From Mesorhizobium neociceri (lineage in GTDB: Bacteria; Pseudomonadota; Alphaproteobacteria; Rhizobiales; Rhizobiaceae), in contig NZ_JACDTY010000010.1 in assembly GCF_013520985.1 (NCBI RefSeq), positions 177,495 to 241,494 of the forward strand: a DNA stretch of 64,000 nucleotides. Direction: 5' to 3'. Positions 1-8,707 of this stretch are shown piece by piece (the first letter of the stretch is position 1; every line of letters starts with the position of its first letter). The notes beneath the pieces were generated by a model that did not search any database, was not told the origin of the DNA, and saw only the letters and a list, made by a program, of their open reading frames with translations. A program made the translations under genes and the position numbers.

Positions 1-1
1 C

Positions 2-250
2 GTCGTCACCAACCTGCACACGCTGGACACCGCACGCACCTATTGCAACCGCATCATCGGCATGGCTGCCGGCAAAATCGTCTTCGACGGCCCGCCGGAA
101 GCGCTCAACCGCGAAGCCGTGCGCCAGGTCTACGGCGCCGACAGCAATGGCGCAGAAATCTCCGAGGCCATCACCTCGACCAGCATCGCCTACAAGCAAA
201 AGATCGAAGCATCCGCCAGCCCGCTCGAGCCCGCTTTCCCGGGATACTGA
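2..250 (+). CDS. phnC: Phosphonate ABC transporter ATPase PhnC, C-terminal end only
   Basis: This is the last 82 codons of an ATP-binding subunit that would energise phosphonate or phosphite uptake at the inner membrane. The visible part holds the segment after the H-loop: a VVTNLHTLD stretch, then RIIGMAAGKIVFDGPPEAL, which is the usual 'basal level of activity, output and D-x-P' tail of PhnC proteins. Walker A, signature and Walker B lie left of the window. The identification rests partly on phnD and two phnE genes following in the same direction. The extra serine/alanine-rich tail after the ALNREAV segment is not informative. Confidence 0.8.
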   Translation, partial: VVTNLHTLDTARTYCNRIIGMAAGKIVFDGPPEALNREAVRQVYGADSNGAEISEAITSTSIAYKQKIEASASPLEPAFPGY

Positions 251-336
251 GCGGCTGGGATCGCCAGCCCGCGTCAAGGGCGCCTTCAAATCGAGAACGC
301 TGCCGGCGCGGGGCCGGAACCTACAGGAGAGATAAA

Positions 337-1245
337 ATGTTCAGGAAGATGGTATTCGGCGCCATATCGGTGCTCGCCATGGCAACCAGCATGGCTCACG
401 CGGCCGACCTCAAGGAATTCCGCGTCGGCATCCTCGGCGGTGAAAACGAAACCGACCGTCTGCGCAACTACCAGTGCCTGGCCGACCATTTGAAGACCGA
501 ATTCGGCTTCGAAAAGGTCTCGCTGTTCCCGGCCGCCGACTATGACGGCGTTATCCAGGGCCTGCTCGGCGGTACGCTCGACTTCGCCGAACTCGGCGCT
601 TCCGGCTACGCCAGCGTCTACATCAAGGACCCGAAGGCGGTCACCCCGATCCTCACCACCCAGCAGACCGACGGCGCCACCGGCTACTATTCGATCGGCC
701 TGGCGCTCAAGTCCTCGGGCATCACCGACATCAAGTCGGCCAAGGGCAAGAAGCTCGGCTATGCCGATCCGGATTCGACCTCGGGCTACCTGATCCCGCT
801 GACCCAGATCCCGAAGGACACTGGCGCCTCGAACGAAACCTTCTTCGCTTCAACCCAGTTCAATGGCGGCCATGAGAACAACGTTCTTGCTGTCCGCGAC
901 GGCAAGGTTGACGTGGCGGTGGACGATTCCTCGGGCATCGGCGACTTCAAGAACGGCTACACCTCCGGCACCTTCCACAAGGAAGTCGCCAAGGGCGCCG
1001 TCGACCCCAACGACTTCGTCGAAGTCTGGCGCTCGGGCCTGATCCCGAACGGCCCGCTGGTCGTGCGCACCGCGCTCGGTGACGATATGACCGCCAAGCT
1101 GACCGCGTTCTTCACCGACCTGCCGAAGAAGGACAAGGCCTGCTTCGAAGGCGTCGAAGGTGGCGACTTCACCGGCTACGTTCCCGTCAAGCCTGACTTC
1201 TACAACGTCATCGTCGAAGCCCGTAAGGCAGCCATCGGCGGCTAA
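337..1245 (+). CDS. phnD: Phosphonate ABC transporter substrate-binding protein PhnD
   Basis: Periplasmic binding protein of 302 aa that captures phosphonates for the PhnCDE importer. The start ATG follows an AGGAGAG ribosome site by about 6 nt. Residues 1-22 are a signal peptide (MFRKMVFGAISVLAMATSMA then HA-AD cleavage region). The mature protein has the PhnD-type features GGENETDR near the N terminus, a long YDGVIQGLLGGTLDFAELG segment and DSTSGYLIP, the serine-rich ligand-binding loop typical of the family. An open frame extends upstream, but it overlaps phnC and lacks a ribosome site, so the ATG at 337 is preferred. The gene is followed 16 nt after its stop by a strong stem-loop. Confidence 0.92.
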   Translation: MFRKMVFGAISVLAMATSMAHAADLKEFRVGILGGENETDRLRNYQCLADHLKTEFGFEKVSLFPAADYDGVIQGLLGGTLDFAELGASGYASVYIKDPKAVTPILTTQQTDGATGYYSIGLALKSSGITDIKSAKGKKLGYADPDSTSGYLIPLTQIPKDTGASNETFFASTQFNGGHENNVLAVRDGKVDVAVDDSSGIGDFKNGYTSGTFHKEVAKGAVDPNDFVEVWRSGLIPNGPLVVRTALGDDMTAKLTAFFTDLPKKDKACFEGVEGGDFTGYVPVKPDFYNVIVEARKAAIGG

Positions 1246-1260
1246 CGGCGAAATCGGAAA

Positions 1261-1289
1261 GGGCGGTGTTCTAAAACACCGCCCTTTTT
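1261..1289 (+). terminator. Stem-loop with T-tract between phnD and phnE
   Basis: A perfect 10-bp stem (GGGCGGTGTT paired with AACACCGCCC), a 4-nt loop CTAA, then five T. It has the full shape of an intrinsic terminator yet lies inside the operon, 12 nt before phnE. It probably works as an attenuator or 3'-end stabiliser that leaves more phnD than phnE message. Confidence 0.8.
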
Positions 1290-1301
1290 GCATCTCCGAT
1301 C

Positions 1302-2261
1302 ATGACCCTTTCCGTGACAGCGCCCTCCGGCGTCACCCACCAGATGGCCGATGCCTGGCGACGCCAGACATCGTTGCGTCGGCTCTATACCGTGCTCGGC
1401 ATCGGCCTGCTGCTTGCCGCCATGTTTTCCAGCATGTGGTTCGCCGACGAGGCCAATGCCGGCCACTTTTTCGACCGGCTGCCGCACATCCTCGATTTCC
1501 TCAGCTGGCTGGTCCCCAAGGACTGGAACGATGTCTGGCGGGCGCTGTTCGACATCGCCTCGCCGCATGACACCGGCACCCAGGAATTCAACTTTCCGCT
1601 CGGCCGCGTCTATATCTGGGGCGGCTTCTACATCCCTGAATATTTCGAGCTGATGCTGACCACGGTCAACGTGGCGTTGGTCTCGACCTTCATCGGCTTC
1701 ATCTTCGCCGTGCCGTTTTCCTTCATCGCCGCGCGCAATTTGACGCCGCATCCGGCGCTGCGGCTCGTCGTCAAGCGCTTCATGGAGCTGCTGCGCGCCT
1801 TTCCCGAGATCGTCATTGCCGGCCTGTTCGCGGCCATCGTGTCGACCGGCCCGATCGCCGCCATCATCGCCATCGGCCTGCATTCGATCGGCGCGCTGGG
1901 CAAGCTGTTCTACGAGATCAACGAGAACATCGACATGCGCGCCGAGGAAGGCCTGAAGGCCGTCGGCGCCAACTGGTTCGAGCGGGTGCGCTTCGCCGAC
2001 CTGCCGCAGGTGCTGCCCAATTTCATGTCCTACACGCTGCTGCGCGTCGAGATCAACGTGCGGGCATCGACCATCATCGGCGCCGTCGGCGGCGGCGGCA
2101 TCGGCGAGGAACTGAAGCTCTCCATCTCGCGCGGCTTCGGCGCCAAGACGCTGGCGCTGGTGCTGCTCTTGTTCACGACCATCTTCATCATCGACCAGTT
2201 CTCCGCCTGGCTGCGCCGCAAGCTGGTGGGTGAGCAGGCCTTTTTGATGGGCGGAGCGTGA
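1302..2261 (+). CDS. phnE: Phosphonate ABC transporter permease PhnE (first copy)
   Basis: Inner-membrane permease of 319 aa for the PhnCDE importer. A first hydrophobic helix is near residues 28-46, followed by a loop, and the permease core runs from about residue 105. The EAA coupling loop reads EEGLKAVGANWFERVRFADL, and GAVGGGGIGEELKLSISRGF is the glycine-rich motif typical of PhnE. The ATG at 1302 lies only 12 nt after the terminator-like stem-loop and has no clear Shine-Dalgarno sequence; an in-frame ATG at 1344 is a possible alternative. The gene is followed by a second phnE, so the permease may be a heterodimer. Confidence 0.9.
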   Translation: MTLSVTAPSGVTHQMADAWRRQTSLRRLYTVLGIGLLLAAMFSSMWFADEANAGHFFDRLPHILDFLSWLVPKDWNDVWRALFDIASPHDTGTQEFNFPLGRVYIWGGFYIPEYFELMLTTVNVALVSTFIGFIFAVPFSFIAARNLTPHPALRLVVKRFMELLRAFPEIVIAGLFAAIVSTGPIAAIIAIGLHSIGALGKLFYEINENIDMRAEEGLKAVGANWFERVRFADLPQVLPNFMSYTLLRVEINVRASTIIGAVGGGGIGEELKLSISRGFGAKTLALVLLLFTTIFIIDQFSAWLRRKLVGEQAFLMGGA

Positions 2262-2262
2262 C

Positions 2263-2305
2263 CATGATCCCGAAAAGTGGAGCCCGGTTTTCGGAAAAGA
2301 TCATG
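2263..2305. repeat. Short dispersed palindrome (CATGATCCCGAAAAGTGG type)
   Basis: A 43-bp imperfect palindrome starting CATGATCCCGAAAAG and ending GATCATG, with an internal CCGGTTTTCGG arm. Related copies lie at 33604-33642, 45523-45571 and 61311-61357. All four are in intergenic spaces, here between the two phnE genes. It belongs to a short mosaic repeat type common in rhizobia. Confidence 0.75.
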
Positions 2306-2331
2306 GTCAAACAAGAAGACACACCACGGCC

Positions 2332-3690
2332 ATGACCGCAGACGAGATCAAGGCGATCGAAGAACGCTTCCCGCACGTGTTCCATCGCCCGTTCCACCAG
2401 CGCTTCTGGCCGCTGTTCCTGGTCGCCGGCACCGTGCTTTACCTCATCTATGCCTTGTGGTTCTTCAGCCTGCCGCAGGTGCTGAGGGAATCGCATTGGG
2501 AGCGCCTGCCGCTCTTCCTGTCGCAATGGATCAGCTACGATCTGCAGCCGGAATTCCGTCTCGACCAGCCCGAGATCACACCGAAATACCCGCGCTTCTC
2601 GGCCCTTGGCGACAACCCCAATCCCGACTGGGTGGTCAGGAACGCCGACGGCACCTTCACCGTGCTGATCGACGGCCAGCCCAAGTCCGTCACCTTCGAC
2701 AAGACCAAGGCGACGATTGTCGCCAATGGCCAGACGGTGCCGGTCGCCCTGACCAGCGGCAAGCCGGTGATATCAGGTCCGGTGCCCGACTGGATCACCG
2801 CGCATGACGACGAGGTCGTCGCCAAGATGGGCTTTGTCGGCGAAGTGCGCGTCAGCGTCGACCGCGTGAAGGTCCGCAAGCGTTTCCTCGGCTGGGCGAA
2901 TTTCGTCTTCGACACGCGCTCGCCCTTCTTCGGCAAATCGGCCGGTGAAGTGATCTCGCTGATCTGGTCCGGACCGGAGCTGAAAGCGGGCACCTCGAAC
3001 CTCGCGCTGGCCGGCGACAACATCTGGAACAATGCGCAGTGGCAGCACGGCGACGTCTGGACGAAGCTGCTGCAGACCATCGTCATGGCGTTTCTCGGCA
3101 CGCTGCTCGGCGCCTTCGTCGCCTTTCCGCTCGCCTTCTTCGCCGCCCGCAACATCACGCCGAGCGGCCTGCTCAGCCAGGTGCTCAAGCGCTTCTTCGA
3201 CTTCATGCGCTCTGTCGACATGCTGATCTGGGCGCTGTTCTTCACTCGCGCCTTCGGCCCCGGCCCGCTCGCCGGCAGTGCCGCGATCTTCTTCACCGAG
3301 ATCGGCACGCTCGGCAAAACCTATTCGGAAAGCCTGGAAAACATCGACGACAAGCCGCGCGAAGGCATCAAGTCGACCGGCGCCAATGGCTTGCTGGTGC
3401 AGCGCTATGGCGTGATGCCGGAAGTGATCCCGGTCTTCATCAGCCAGACACTCTACCAGTGGGAATCCAACACCCGCGGCGCCACCATCATCGGCGCCGT
3501 CGGCGCCGGCGGCATCGGCCTGAAACTATGGGAAGCGATGCGCACCAATTCCAACTGGGCCAACGTCTTCTACATGGTGCTTTTGACGCTGCTCGTGGTC
3601 TTTGTCTTCGACAACATTTCGAATTTCCTGAGGCGTCGGCTCAGCCGGACGATCCATGATTACAATAGGATCCAGGCCGAGCAGGGGTGA
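2332..3690 (+). CDS. phnE: Phosphonate ABC transporter permease PhnE (second copy, long form)
   Basis: Inner-membrane permease of 452 aa, much longer than a usual PhnE of about 260-300 aa. One helix lies near residues 28-50. A predicted soluble segment of about 190 residues follows, and the permease core starts near residue 240. The coupling loop reads EGIKSTGANGLLVQRYGV and is followed by GAVGAGGIGLKLWEAMR, the PhnE glycine motif. Two tandem phnE genes downstream of phnD are a known arrangement in rhizobia. The enlarged periplasmic domain may contact PhnD. No C-P lyase gene is visible to the right; the left side is outside the window. Confidence 0.88.
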   Translation: MTADEIKAIEERFPHVFHRPFHQRFWPLFLVAGTVLYLIYALWFFSLPQVLRESHWERLPLFLSQWISYDLQPEFRLDQPEITPKYPRFSALGDNPNPDWVVRNADGTFTVLIDGQPKSVTFDKTKATIVANGQTVPVALTSGKPVISGPVPDWITAHDDEVVAKMGFVGEVRVSVDRVKVRKRFLGWANFVFDTRSPFFGKSAGEVISLIWSGPELKAGTSNLALAGDNIWNNAQWQHGDVWTKLLQTIVMAFLGTLLGAFVAFPLAFFAARNITPSGLLSQVLKRFFDFMRSVDMLIWALFFTRAFGPGPLAGSAAIFFTEIGTLGKTYSESLENIDDKPREGIKSTGANGLLVQRYGVMPEVIPVFISQTLYQWESNTRGATIIGAVGAGGIGLKLWEAMRTNSNWANVFYMVLLTLLVVFVFDNISNFLRRRLSRTIHDYNRIQAEQG

Positions 3691-3715
3691 GTTTGCGAGA
3701 GGTCGGCGGGACAGC

Positions 3716-3870
3716 ACCCCCTCTGCCCTGCCGGGCATCTCCCCCCCAAGGGGGGAGATTGGATGTCGCGACGGCTTTCGCTAATTTTCAACGTTCAAAA
3801 GAGAGGAGCCGGCGTCAAAGCTGCCAATCTCCCCCTTGAGGGGGGAGATGTCCGGCAGGACAGAGGGGGG
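3716..3870. repeat. Long palindromic repeat, family 1, copy A
   Basis: Two inverted arms built from CCCCTCTGYCCTGCCGGRCATCTCCCCC and its complement flank a unique centre of about 60 bp. Copies B, C and D lie at 23738-23910, 29835-29997 and 32086-32250. Copy A is the most diverged, and it sits after phnE where it could fold into a large hairpin and end the phn transcript. Confidence 0.85.
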
Positions 3871-3905
3871 TGTGACGGAACGCAAGCGCTCGCTGAACGG
3901 CGCAC

Positions 3906-4757
3906 CTACGCCGCCTTCCTCCATCCATCCCTGATATGCCTATACCCCTCCCGATAAACCGCTTCCGGCGTCTCCGAAAAATCCCGCCACACCTTCGTCG
4001 CCGCCGCCAAATCCTTCAGCGAGCGCCCAAACGCCTCGATCGTCAGCCAGTCGTCATAGCCGCTCTTGCGGATAGCCGAGAACGTTTCCTTCCACGGAAT
4101 GTTGCCGCGCCCCGGCACGCCGCGATCATTCTCCGAAATGTGGATGTGCACGACATTCCGGCGATGCTTCGTATAGGCGCCGATCGGATCGGCCTCCTCG
4201 ATATTGGCGTGGAACGTATCGTACATCGCCTTGATGTGCGGCCGGTCGATGGCGTCGATATGCTCTGACAGATCGGCCATCGTGTTCAACAGATAGCACT
4301 CGAAACGATTGAGCGCCTCCAGCCCGATGGTGACCCCGCGCTTGCCGGCATGGTCGCCGATGGCGCGCTGCGAGGCGATCGAGCGCTTCTTTTCCGCCGC
4401 AGTCGGCCCGCTGCCGGAAAAGGCGCCGAGCGTGGAATGCAACGGACCGCTCAGCCTATCTGCGCCCAATGCCACGCTGCAGTCGATCGCCCATTTCATG
4501 TAGTCGATGCCGGCCTTGCGGGTCGCCGCATCCGGCGAGATCAGATTCATCGCCGGATCGCCCATCGCCGTGACAGCCGTGCGCTCGAGCCCGATGCGGT
4601 CGAGCAAATCGCCGAGCTTCTTGTAGTCGTCCGGCGTACCGGCAAAGATCGGTATCTCTACACCGTCGAAGCCTGTCGCCTTGATGTCCCTGAGCAACGC
4701 CTCGTGTTTCTTCGAGACGCTGGTGGTCCACAAGAACATGCACATGCCGATTTTCAT
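3906..4757 (-). CDS. D-tagatose/D-psicose 3-epimerase-family TIM barrel
   Basis: Cytoplasmic 283-aa sugar isomerase/epimerase. The likely metal ligands are E147 (LEALNRFECYLLNT), D180 (MYDTFHANIEE), H206 (HIHISENDRGVPGRG) and E241 (TIEAFG). Their spacing (33, 26, 35) is the same as in characterised D-tagatose and D-psicose 3-epimerases, for example E152/D185/H211/E246 of the Pseudomonas cichorii enzyme. The start at 4757 has a GGGAGGGAC ribosome site; a longer frame upstream only reads through the repeat at 4817-4963 and is rejected. It lies downstream of a Gfo/Idh/MocA gene in the same direction, so it probably belongs to the same sugar pathway. The exact ketose substrate is not visible. Confidence 0.85.
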   Translation of the reverse strand: MKIGMCMFLWTTSVSKKHEALLRDIKATGFDGVEIPIFAGTPDDYKKLGDLLDRIGLERTAVTAMGDPAMNLISPDAATRKAGIDYMKWAIDCSVALGADRLSGPLHSTLGAFSGSGPTAAEKKRSIASQRAIGDHAGKRGVTIGLEALNRFECYLLNTMADLSEHIDAIDRPHIKAMYDTFHANIEEADPIGAYTKHRRNVVHIHISENDRGVPGRGNIPWKETFSAIRKSGYDDWLTIEAFGRSLKDLAAATKVWRDFSETPEAVYREGYRHIRDGWRKAA

Positions 4758-4816
4758 CGACGTCCCTCCCCATTTTGACGGCGCGCGCTGGTTTCTTTCG
4801 CCAACTTGGCGCCATG

Positions 4817-4963
4817 CCCCCTCATCCGGCCGCTTCGCGGCCACCTTCTCCCCGAGGGGAGAAGAGACCTAGCATCGGCGCCACCTCCTCCTCTCCCCTC
4901 GGGGAGAGGTCGGATTGCCCCGAATTGCTCTTCGCAATTCGGCTGGCAATCCGGGTGAGGGGG
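4817..4963. repeat. Palindromic repeat, family 2, copy A
   Basis: This element begins CCCCCTCATCCGGCCGCTTC and ends with CCGGGTGAGGGGG; inside it carries CTTCTCCCCGAGGGGAGAAG, a self-complementary core. A nearly identical copy is at 26444-26592. Here it separates two co-directional genes; it has no transposase and encodes nothing credible. Confidence 0.85.
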
Positions 4964-4975
4964 AGCGCGCGCTAA

Positions 4976-6163
4976 CTAAAGCTTCGTCCACGCCCCATTC
5001 TTCTTCGACGACTTCACGCAGGCCTCGATAAAGGCCATGCCTTCGACGCCGTCCTGGATGGTCGGGAACACAACCTCCTTGCCCGGCTTGCCACCCTTCT
5101 TGCGGGCCGCACGGATCGCCCGCGCGGCCTCCTGATAAATGTTGGCGAAGCCTTCGAGATAGCCTTCCGGATGGCCCGACGGCACGCGGCTGACGCGGCC
5201 GGCGACAGGCAGCGCCCCGGCGCCGTTGCGGGTGAGCAGTTGCTTGGGCTGGCCGAATGGCGTGTACCAGAGATAGTTCGGGTCGGCCTGCACCCATTCC
5301 AGCCCGCCCTTCGAACCGTAGATGCGCAGCTTCAGCCCGTTCTCGTGGCCCGGCGCCACCTGGCTTGCCCAGATCATGCCCTTGGCCGGGTGCGTCTTGC
5401 CGACAGGCTTGAAGCGCAGCATGACGTTGACATTGTCGTCGAGCTGGCGCCCCGGCACGAAGGCGTCGAGATCGGCCGAGAGCGAATCGAGCTCCAGACC
5501 CGAGACGAAGCGGGCGAGATTGTAAGCATGCGTGCCGATGTCGCCCAGCGCGCCGCCCGCGCCCGCCTGCTTCGGATCGGAGCGCCACGCCGCCTGCTTC
5601 TGGCCGGTGGCGGCAAGATCCTCGGTCAGCCAGTCCTGCGGATACTCCGACTGCACGATGCGGATGTCGCCAAGCTGGCCCTTGGCCACCATCTCGCGCG
5701 CTTGGCGGATCATCGGATAGGCGGTGTAGTTGTGCGTCAGCACGAATACCTTGCCCGTCTTTTCGACTATCGCCGCAAGCTTCTTGGCCTCGGCCAGTGT
5801 CGTGGCCAATGGCTTGTCGCAGATCACGTGGATGCCGGCCTCGAGGAAGGCCTTGGCCGCGGGTACGTGCACATTGTTGGGGGTGACGATCGCCACCGCC
5901 TCGATGCCGTCCGGACGCTTGGCCTCGGCCTTGGCCATCTCGGCATAGGAAGCATAGCTGCGCGCCGGGTCGAGACCAAGTTCGGCGGCGGAGGCCTTGG
6001 CACGCTCGGGGTTGGCCGACAGCGCGCCGGCTACCAGCACGAAGTCGTTGTCCATGCGCGCCGCGATCCGGTGCACCGCACCGATGAAGGCGCCCTGGCC
6101 GCCGCCGACCATGCCGTAGCGGATCGGGCCGCCTCCCGCTTCCGACTTCGATGCACCAACCAT
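4976..6163 (-). CDS. Gfo/Idh/MocA-family NAD(P)-dependent oxidoreductase
   Basis: A 395-aa dehydrogenase of sugars, inositols or sugar acids. The N-terminal Rossmann fold has GMVGGGQGAFIG (about residues 17-28). The family EKP motif is CDKPLA with catalytic-type K117 (Asp replaces the usual Glu before Lys). The GDIGTHAYNL segment supplies the second-domain D208 and H212. A GGGAGACG ribosome site precedes the start at 6163. It is co-directional with the TIM barrels at 6314 and 3906, so oxidation and epimerisation of one cyclic or linear sugar is likely. Substrate is unknown. Confidence 0.88.
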   Translation of the reverse strand: MVGASKSEAGGGPIRYGMVGGGQGAFIGAVHRIAARMDNDFVLVAGALSANPERAKASAAELGLDPARSYASYAEMAKAEAKRPDGIEAVAIVTPNNVHVPAAKAFLEAGIHVICDKPLATTLAEAKKLAAIVEKTGKVFVLTHNYTAYPMIRQAREMVAKGQLGDIRIVQSEYPQDWLTEDLAATGQKQAAWRSDPKQAGAGGALGDIGTHAYNLARFVSGLELDSLSADLDAFVPGRQLDDNVNVMLRFKPVGKTHPAKGMIWASQVAPGHENGLKLRIYGSKGGLEWVQADPNYLWYTPFGQPKQLLTRNGAGALPVAGRVSRVPSGHPEGYLEGFANIYQEAARAIRAARKKGGKPGKEVVFPTIQDGVEGMAFIEACVKSSKKNGAWTKL

Positions 6164-6185
6164 TTTTCGTCTCCCTCGTTGTTCA

Positions 6186-6305
6186 CCTCCCCCTTGAGGG
6201 GAGGTCGATCCGCGCAGCGGATCGGGTGGGGTCGTACAAGGTAGAGCCCGGAACGCACCGACCCCACCCGGCCCTTCGGGCCACCCTCCCCTCGAGGGGG
6301 GAGGG
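6186..6305. repeat. Palindromic repeat, family 3
   Basis: Arms CCTCCCCCTTGAGGGGAGG and CCTCCCCTCGAGGGGGGAGG enclose GATCCGCGCAGCGGATC and a GGGTGGGGTC/GACCCCACCC pair. The whole unit can fold into a long hairpin. It lies between two co-directional genes. It is related in design to families 1 and 2 but different in sequence. Confidence 0.8.
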
Positions 6306-6313
6306 AAATCGCG

Positions 6314-7369
6314 CTAGATTCCCATCATCGCGCGCAGCATCTTCTTGTCCGTCGTGCCGCCGGCGAAATCGTCGAATGCCTTTTCCGTCACGCGGATAAT
6401 GTGATGCTGGATGAAGGGCGCACCTTCGGCCGCGCCATCTTCCGGATGCTTCAGGCAGCATTCCCATTCCAGCACCGCCCAAGAGTCATAGCCGTACTGG
6501 GTGAGCTTGGAGAAGATGCCGCCGAAATCGACCTGCCCGTCGCCCAGCGAGCGGAAGCGGCCGGCACGGTTGGTCCAGCTCTGGTAGCCGGAATAGACGC
6601 CCTGCCGTCCCGTCGGATTGAACTCCGCGTCCTTGGCGTGAAACGCCTTGATCCGCTCGTGATAAATGTCGATGAATTCGAGATAGTCGAGCTGCTGCAA
6701 CAGGAAATGCGAAGGGTCGTAATTGATGTTGCAGCGCTTGTGGCCGCCGACCGCGTCGAGGAACATTTCGAAGGTGGCGCCATCGAAAATGTCTTCGCCC
6801 GGATGGATCTCATAGCCGACATCGACGCCGTTTTCGTCATAGACGTCGAGGATCGGCTTCCAGCGCTTGCCGAGTTCGGCAAAAGCCTCTTCGATCAGTC
6901 CGGCCGGCCGCTGCGGCCAGGGATAGAGGTAAGGGAAGGCCAACGCACCGGAAAACGTCACCGAGGCCTTGAGACCCAGATTCTTCGACGCCTTGGCGCC
7001 GAACTTCATCTGTTCAACCGCCCATTTCTGCCGCGCCTTCGGGTTGTTGTGTACCGACGCCGGGGCAAAACCGTCGAACTGCGCATCATAGGCCGGATGC
7101 ACCGCCACCAACTGCCCCTGAAGATGCGTCGACAGTTCGGTGATCTCGACGCCGGCGTCAGCGCAGATGCCTTTCACCTCGTCGCAATAGGTCTTGGAAG
7201 ACGCCGCTTTCTTGAGGTCGAACAGGCGTGCGTCCCAGGTCGGGATCTGCACGCCCTTGTAGCCTAGGCCGGCCGCCCATTTGGTGATCGAGGCCAGCGA
7301 GTTGAATGGCGCGGCATCGCCCGCGAACTGCGCCAGAAACAGCCCCGGACCCTTCATTGTCGACGGCAT
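6314..7369 (-). CDS. Sugar phosphate isomerase/epimerase-like TIM barrel
   Basis: A 351-aa member of the xylose-isomerase-like TIM-barrel superfamily. Likely metal ligands appear in order as GYEIHPGED, NINYDPSHF, KAFHAKDAEF and VLEWECC. The extra length compared with the 283-aa paralog lies in the first half and the C-terminal tail (RVTEKAFDDFAGG). GGGAGG directly abuts an ATG at 7375, so translation most likely starts at the next in-frame ATG at 7369, six bases downstream of the ribosome site. It is the first gene of the leftward run and its promoter region carries a GntR-type operator. Substrate unknown. Confidence 0.82.
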   Translation of the reverse strand: MPSTMKGPGLFLAQFAGDAAPFNSLASITKWAAGLGYKGVQIPTWDARLFDLKKAASSKTYCDEVKGICADAGVEITELSTHLQGQLVAVHPAYDAQFDGFAPASVHNNPKARQKWAVEQMKFGAKASKNLGLKASVTFSGALAFPYLYPWPQRPAGLIEEAFAELGKRWKPILDVYDENGVDVGYEIHPGEDIFDGATFEMFLDAVGGHKRCNINYDPSHFLLQQLDYLEFIDIYHERIKAFHAKDAEFNPTGRQGVYSGYQSWTNRAGRFRSLGDGQVDFGGIFSKLTQYGYDSWAVLEWECCLKHPEDGAAEGAPFIQHHIIRVTEKAFDDFAGGTTDKKMLRAMMGI

Positions 7370-7472
7370 CGGCATCCTCCCAGTTCATTTTTCCAAGGAC
7401 CAAGCATAGCGCCTGATGAAAGCAGGGCCAGCCTCTTTGGTCTTTGTGATGTCCATTCTCGTATTGCCATTC

Positions 7473-7502
7473 TGGTATTACCAAATACCGAAAATGGGTC
7501 AA
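7473..7502 (-). promoter_or_regulatory. Leftward promoter with GntR-type operator over the -10
   Basis: The operator is TGGTATTACCA at 7473-7483, the TGGT-NNN-ACCA geometry known for the FadR/PdhR branch of GntR regulators. On the minus strand TTGACC (7502-7497) and TAATAC (7480-7475) are spaced by 16 nt, so the operator covers the putative -10. The same layout recurs at 22790-22818. Promoter call is by eye; the operator palindrome is directly visible. Confidence 0.6.
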
Positions 7503-7652
7503 GCCATTTGACTCCCAAGCGCAGCAGACCGCGCACCCTAAAATGCGGAACATATGCAAGCATAATCAACACAGTACATGGATGCCGCGATCACACGGCG
7601 GCAGTTCTTGCCGCGCGAAGAAAATTGCTGTAGACCTCCATTCAGGCCCAAT

Positions 7653-7663
7653 TGGTCGAACCA
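7653..7663. promoter_or_regulatory. Second GntR-type operator, TGGTCGAACCA
   Basis: TGGT-CGA-ACCA lies 107 bp before the rightward isomerase gene. The same 11-mer occurs at 22966-22976 before another operon. The cognate protein is most simply the GntR/FCD regulator encoded at 9886-10602. Confidence 0.6.
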
Positions 7664-7769
7664 GTTTGCGTAAAAATGCTGGAGCGCCTTGGGGAGGAAT
7701 CATGAGACGCGCTTCGCTGAGGCGCATCGCAGGCGAACTGGCACAGACGAATTCTGGGAAGGATAGACC

Positions 7770-8657
7770 ATGCATCTTTCGACGCACAACTGGATGCGCG
7801 CGGAGCCGTTGGAGGTAACGCTGAAGCGCATCAAGAAATTCGGCTACGAGTCGATCGAGATTTCCGGCGAGCCCGAACAATACAAGACCAAGGAGACCCG
7901 CGCGCTGCTGAAAGAACACGGCATACGCTGCTGGGGCGCGGTGACGCTGATGCTTGGCGAACGCAACCTGGCCGCCAGGGACCAGGGTCAGCGCGAGCGC
8001 TCGGTGCAGTACGTCAAGGACGTGCTGACCATGATCAGCGAACTCGACGGCGAGATCATCACCCTGGTGCCCGCCACAGTCGGCAAGGTGGTGCCGGACG
8101 GTACCGAGGAAGAGGAATGGAAGTGGGTGGTCGACGCCACCCGCGAATGCTTCACCCACGCCAAGAAGGTCGGCGTCAAGATTGCTGTCGAGCCGCTCAA
8201 CCGCTTCGAGACCTATCTGTTCAACCGCGGCGCCCAGGCGCTGGCCTTGGCCGATGCGGTCAGCCCCGAATGCGGCGTCTGCCTCGACGCCTACCACATC
8301 CACATGGAAGAATTTAACGTCCATGATGCCATCCGTCAGGTCGGCAAGCGCCTGTTCGATTTCCACGTCGCCGACAACAACCGCTTTGCCGCCGGCCTCG
8401 GCCAGATCGACTGGCCACGGATCGTGCAGACGCTGAGGGAAGTCGGCTATGATGGCGCGCTGACCAACGAATTCGTCGCGCCCGTCGACCGCACGCCGGC
8501 CGCACCCTATCCCGACATGGTCGAGCGCCATCCGGTCGACATTTCGCCCGAACAGCTGAAGTTCATCCAGGATCATGGCTCCAGCGTGCTGACGGAGAAA
8601 TTCTACACCGACCAGATGCGCATCACCGCCGAAACGCTGCTGCCGCTGGTCAAGTAG
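7770..8657 (+). CDS. Xylose-isomerase-like TIM barrel (sugar isomerase/epimerase)
   Basis: A 295-aa cytoplasmic TIM-barrel enzyme. The four metal-ligand segments are AVEPLNRFETYLFN, CLDAYHIHMEE, FDFHVADNN and LTNEFVAP, in the order and spacing of the hydroxypyruvate isomerase / tagatose epimerase group. The ATG follows AAGGATAGACC. It opens the rightward operon (isomerase, enolase-superfamily dehydratase, GntR, hydroxyacid dehydrogenase). It is the third barrel of this superfamily within 5 kb, which implies several isomerisation steps on one substrate family. Which sugar is used cannot be read from the sequence. Confidence 0.85.
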   Translation: MHLSTHNWMRAEPLEVTLKRIKKFGYESIEISGEPEQYKTKETRALLKEHGIRCWGAVTLMLGERNLAARDQGQRERSVQYVKDVLTMISELDGEIITLVPATVGKVVPDGTEEEEWKWVVDATRECFTHAKKVGVKIAVEPLNRFETYLFNRGAQALALADAVSPECGVCLDAYHIHMEEFNVHDAIRQVGKRLFDFHVADNNRFAAGLGQIDWPRIVQTLREVGYDGALTNEFVAPVDRTPAAPYPDMVERHPVDISPEQLKFIQDHGSSVLTEKFYTDQMRITAETLLPLVK

Positions 8658-8707
8658 CCGATCCGATTTGGAATGCGCCCTTCCGCCTGCAGGCGGCGGG
8701 GCCGGGG

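Larger units (their letters stand above)
7370..7769. other. 400-bp divergent promoter region with two operators
   Basis: No coding frame with a ribosome site is supported here. The region separates the leftward sugar operon from the rightward one and holds two TGGT-NNN-ACCA boxes 180 nt apart, one about 105 bp from each start codon, plus a leftward promoter whose -10 is covered by the left box. Confidence 0.7.

Noticed and set aside
4758..4844. N-terminal extension of the epimerase gene reading MAAKRPDEGAWRQ
   Set aside because: This part is translation of the family-2 repeat; the ATG at 4757 has a strong ribosome site and gives the normal family length.
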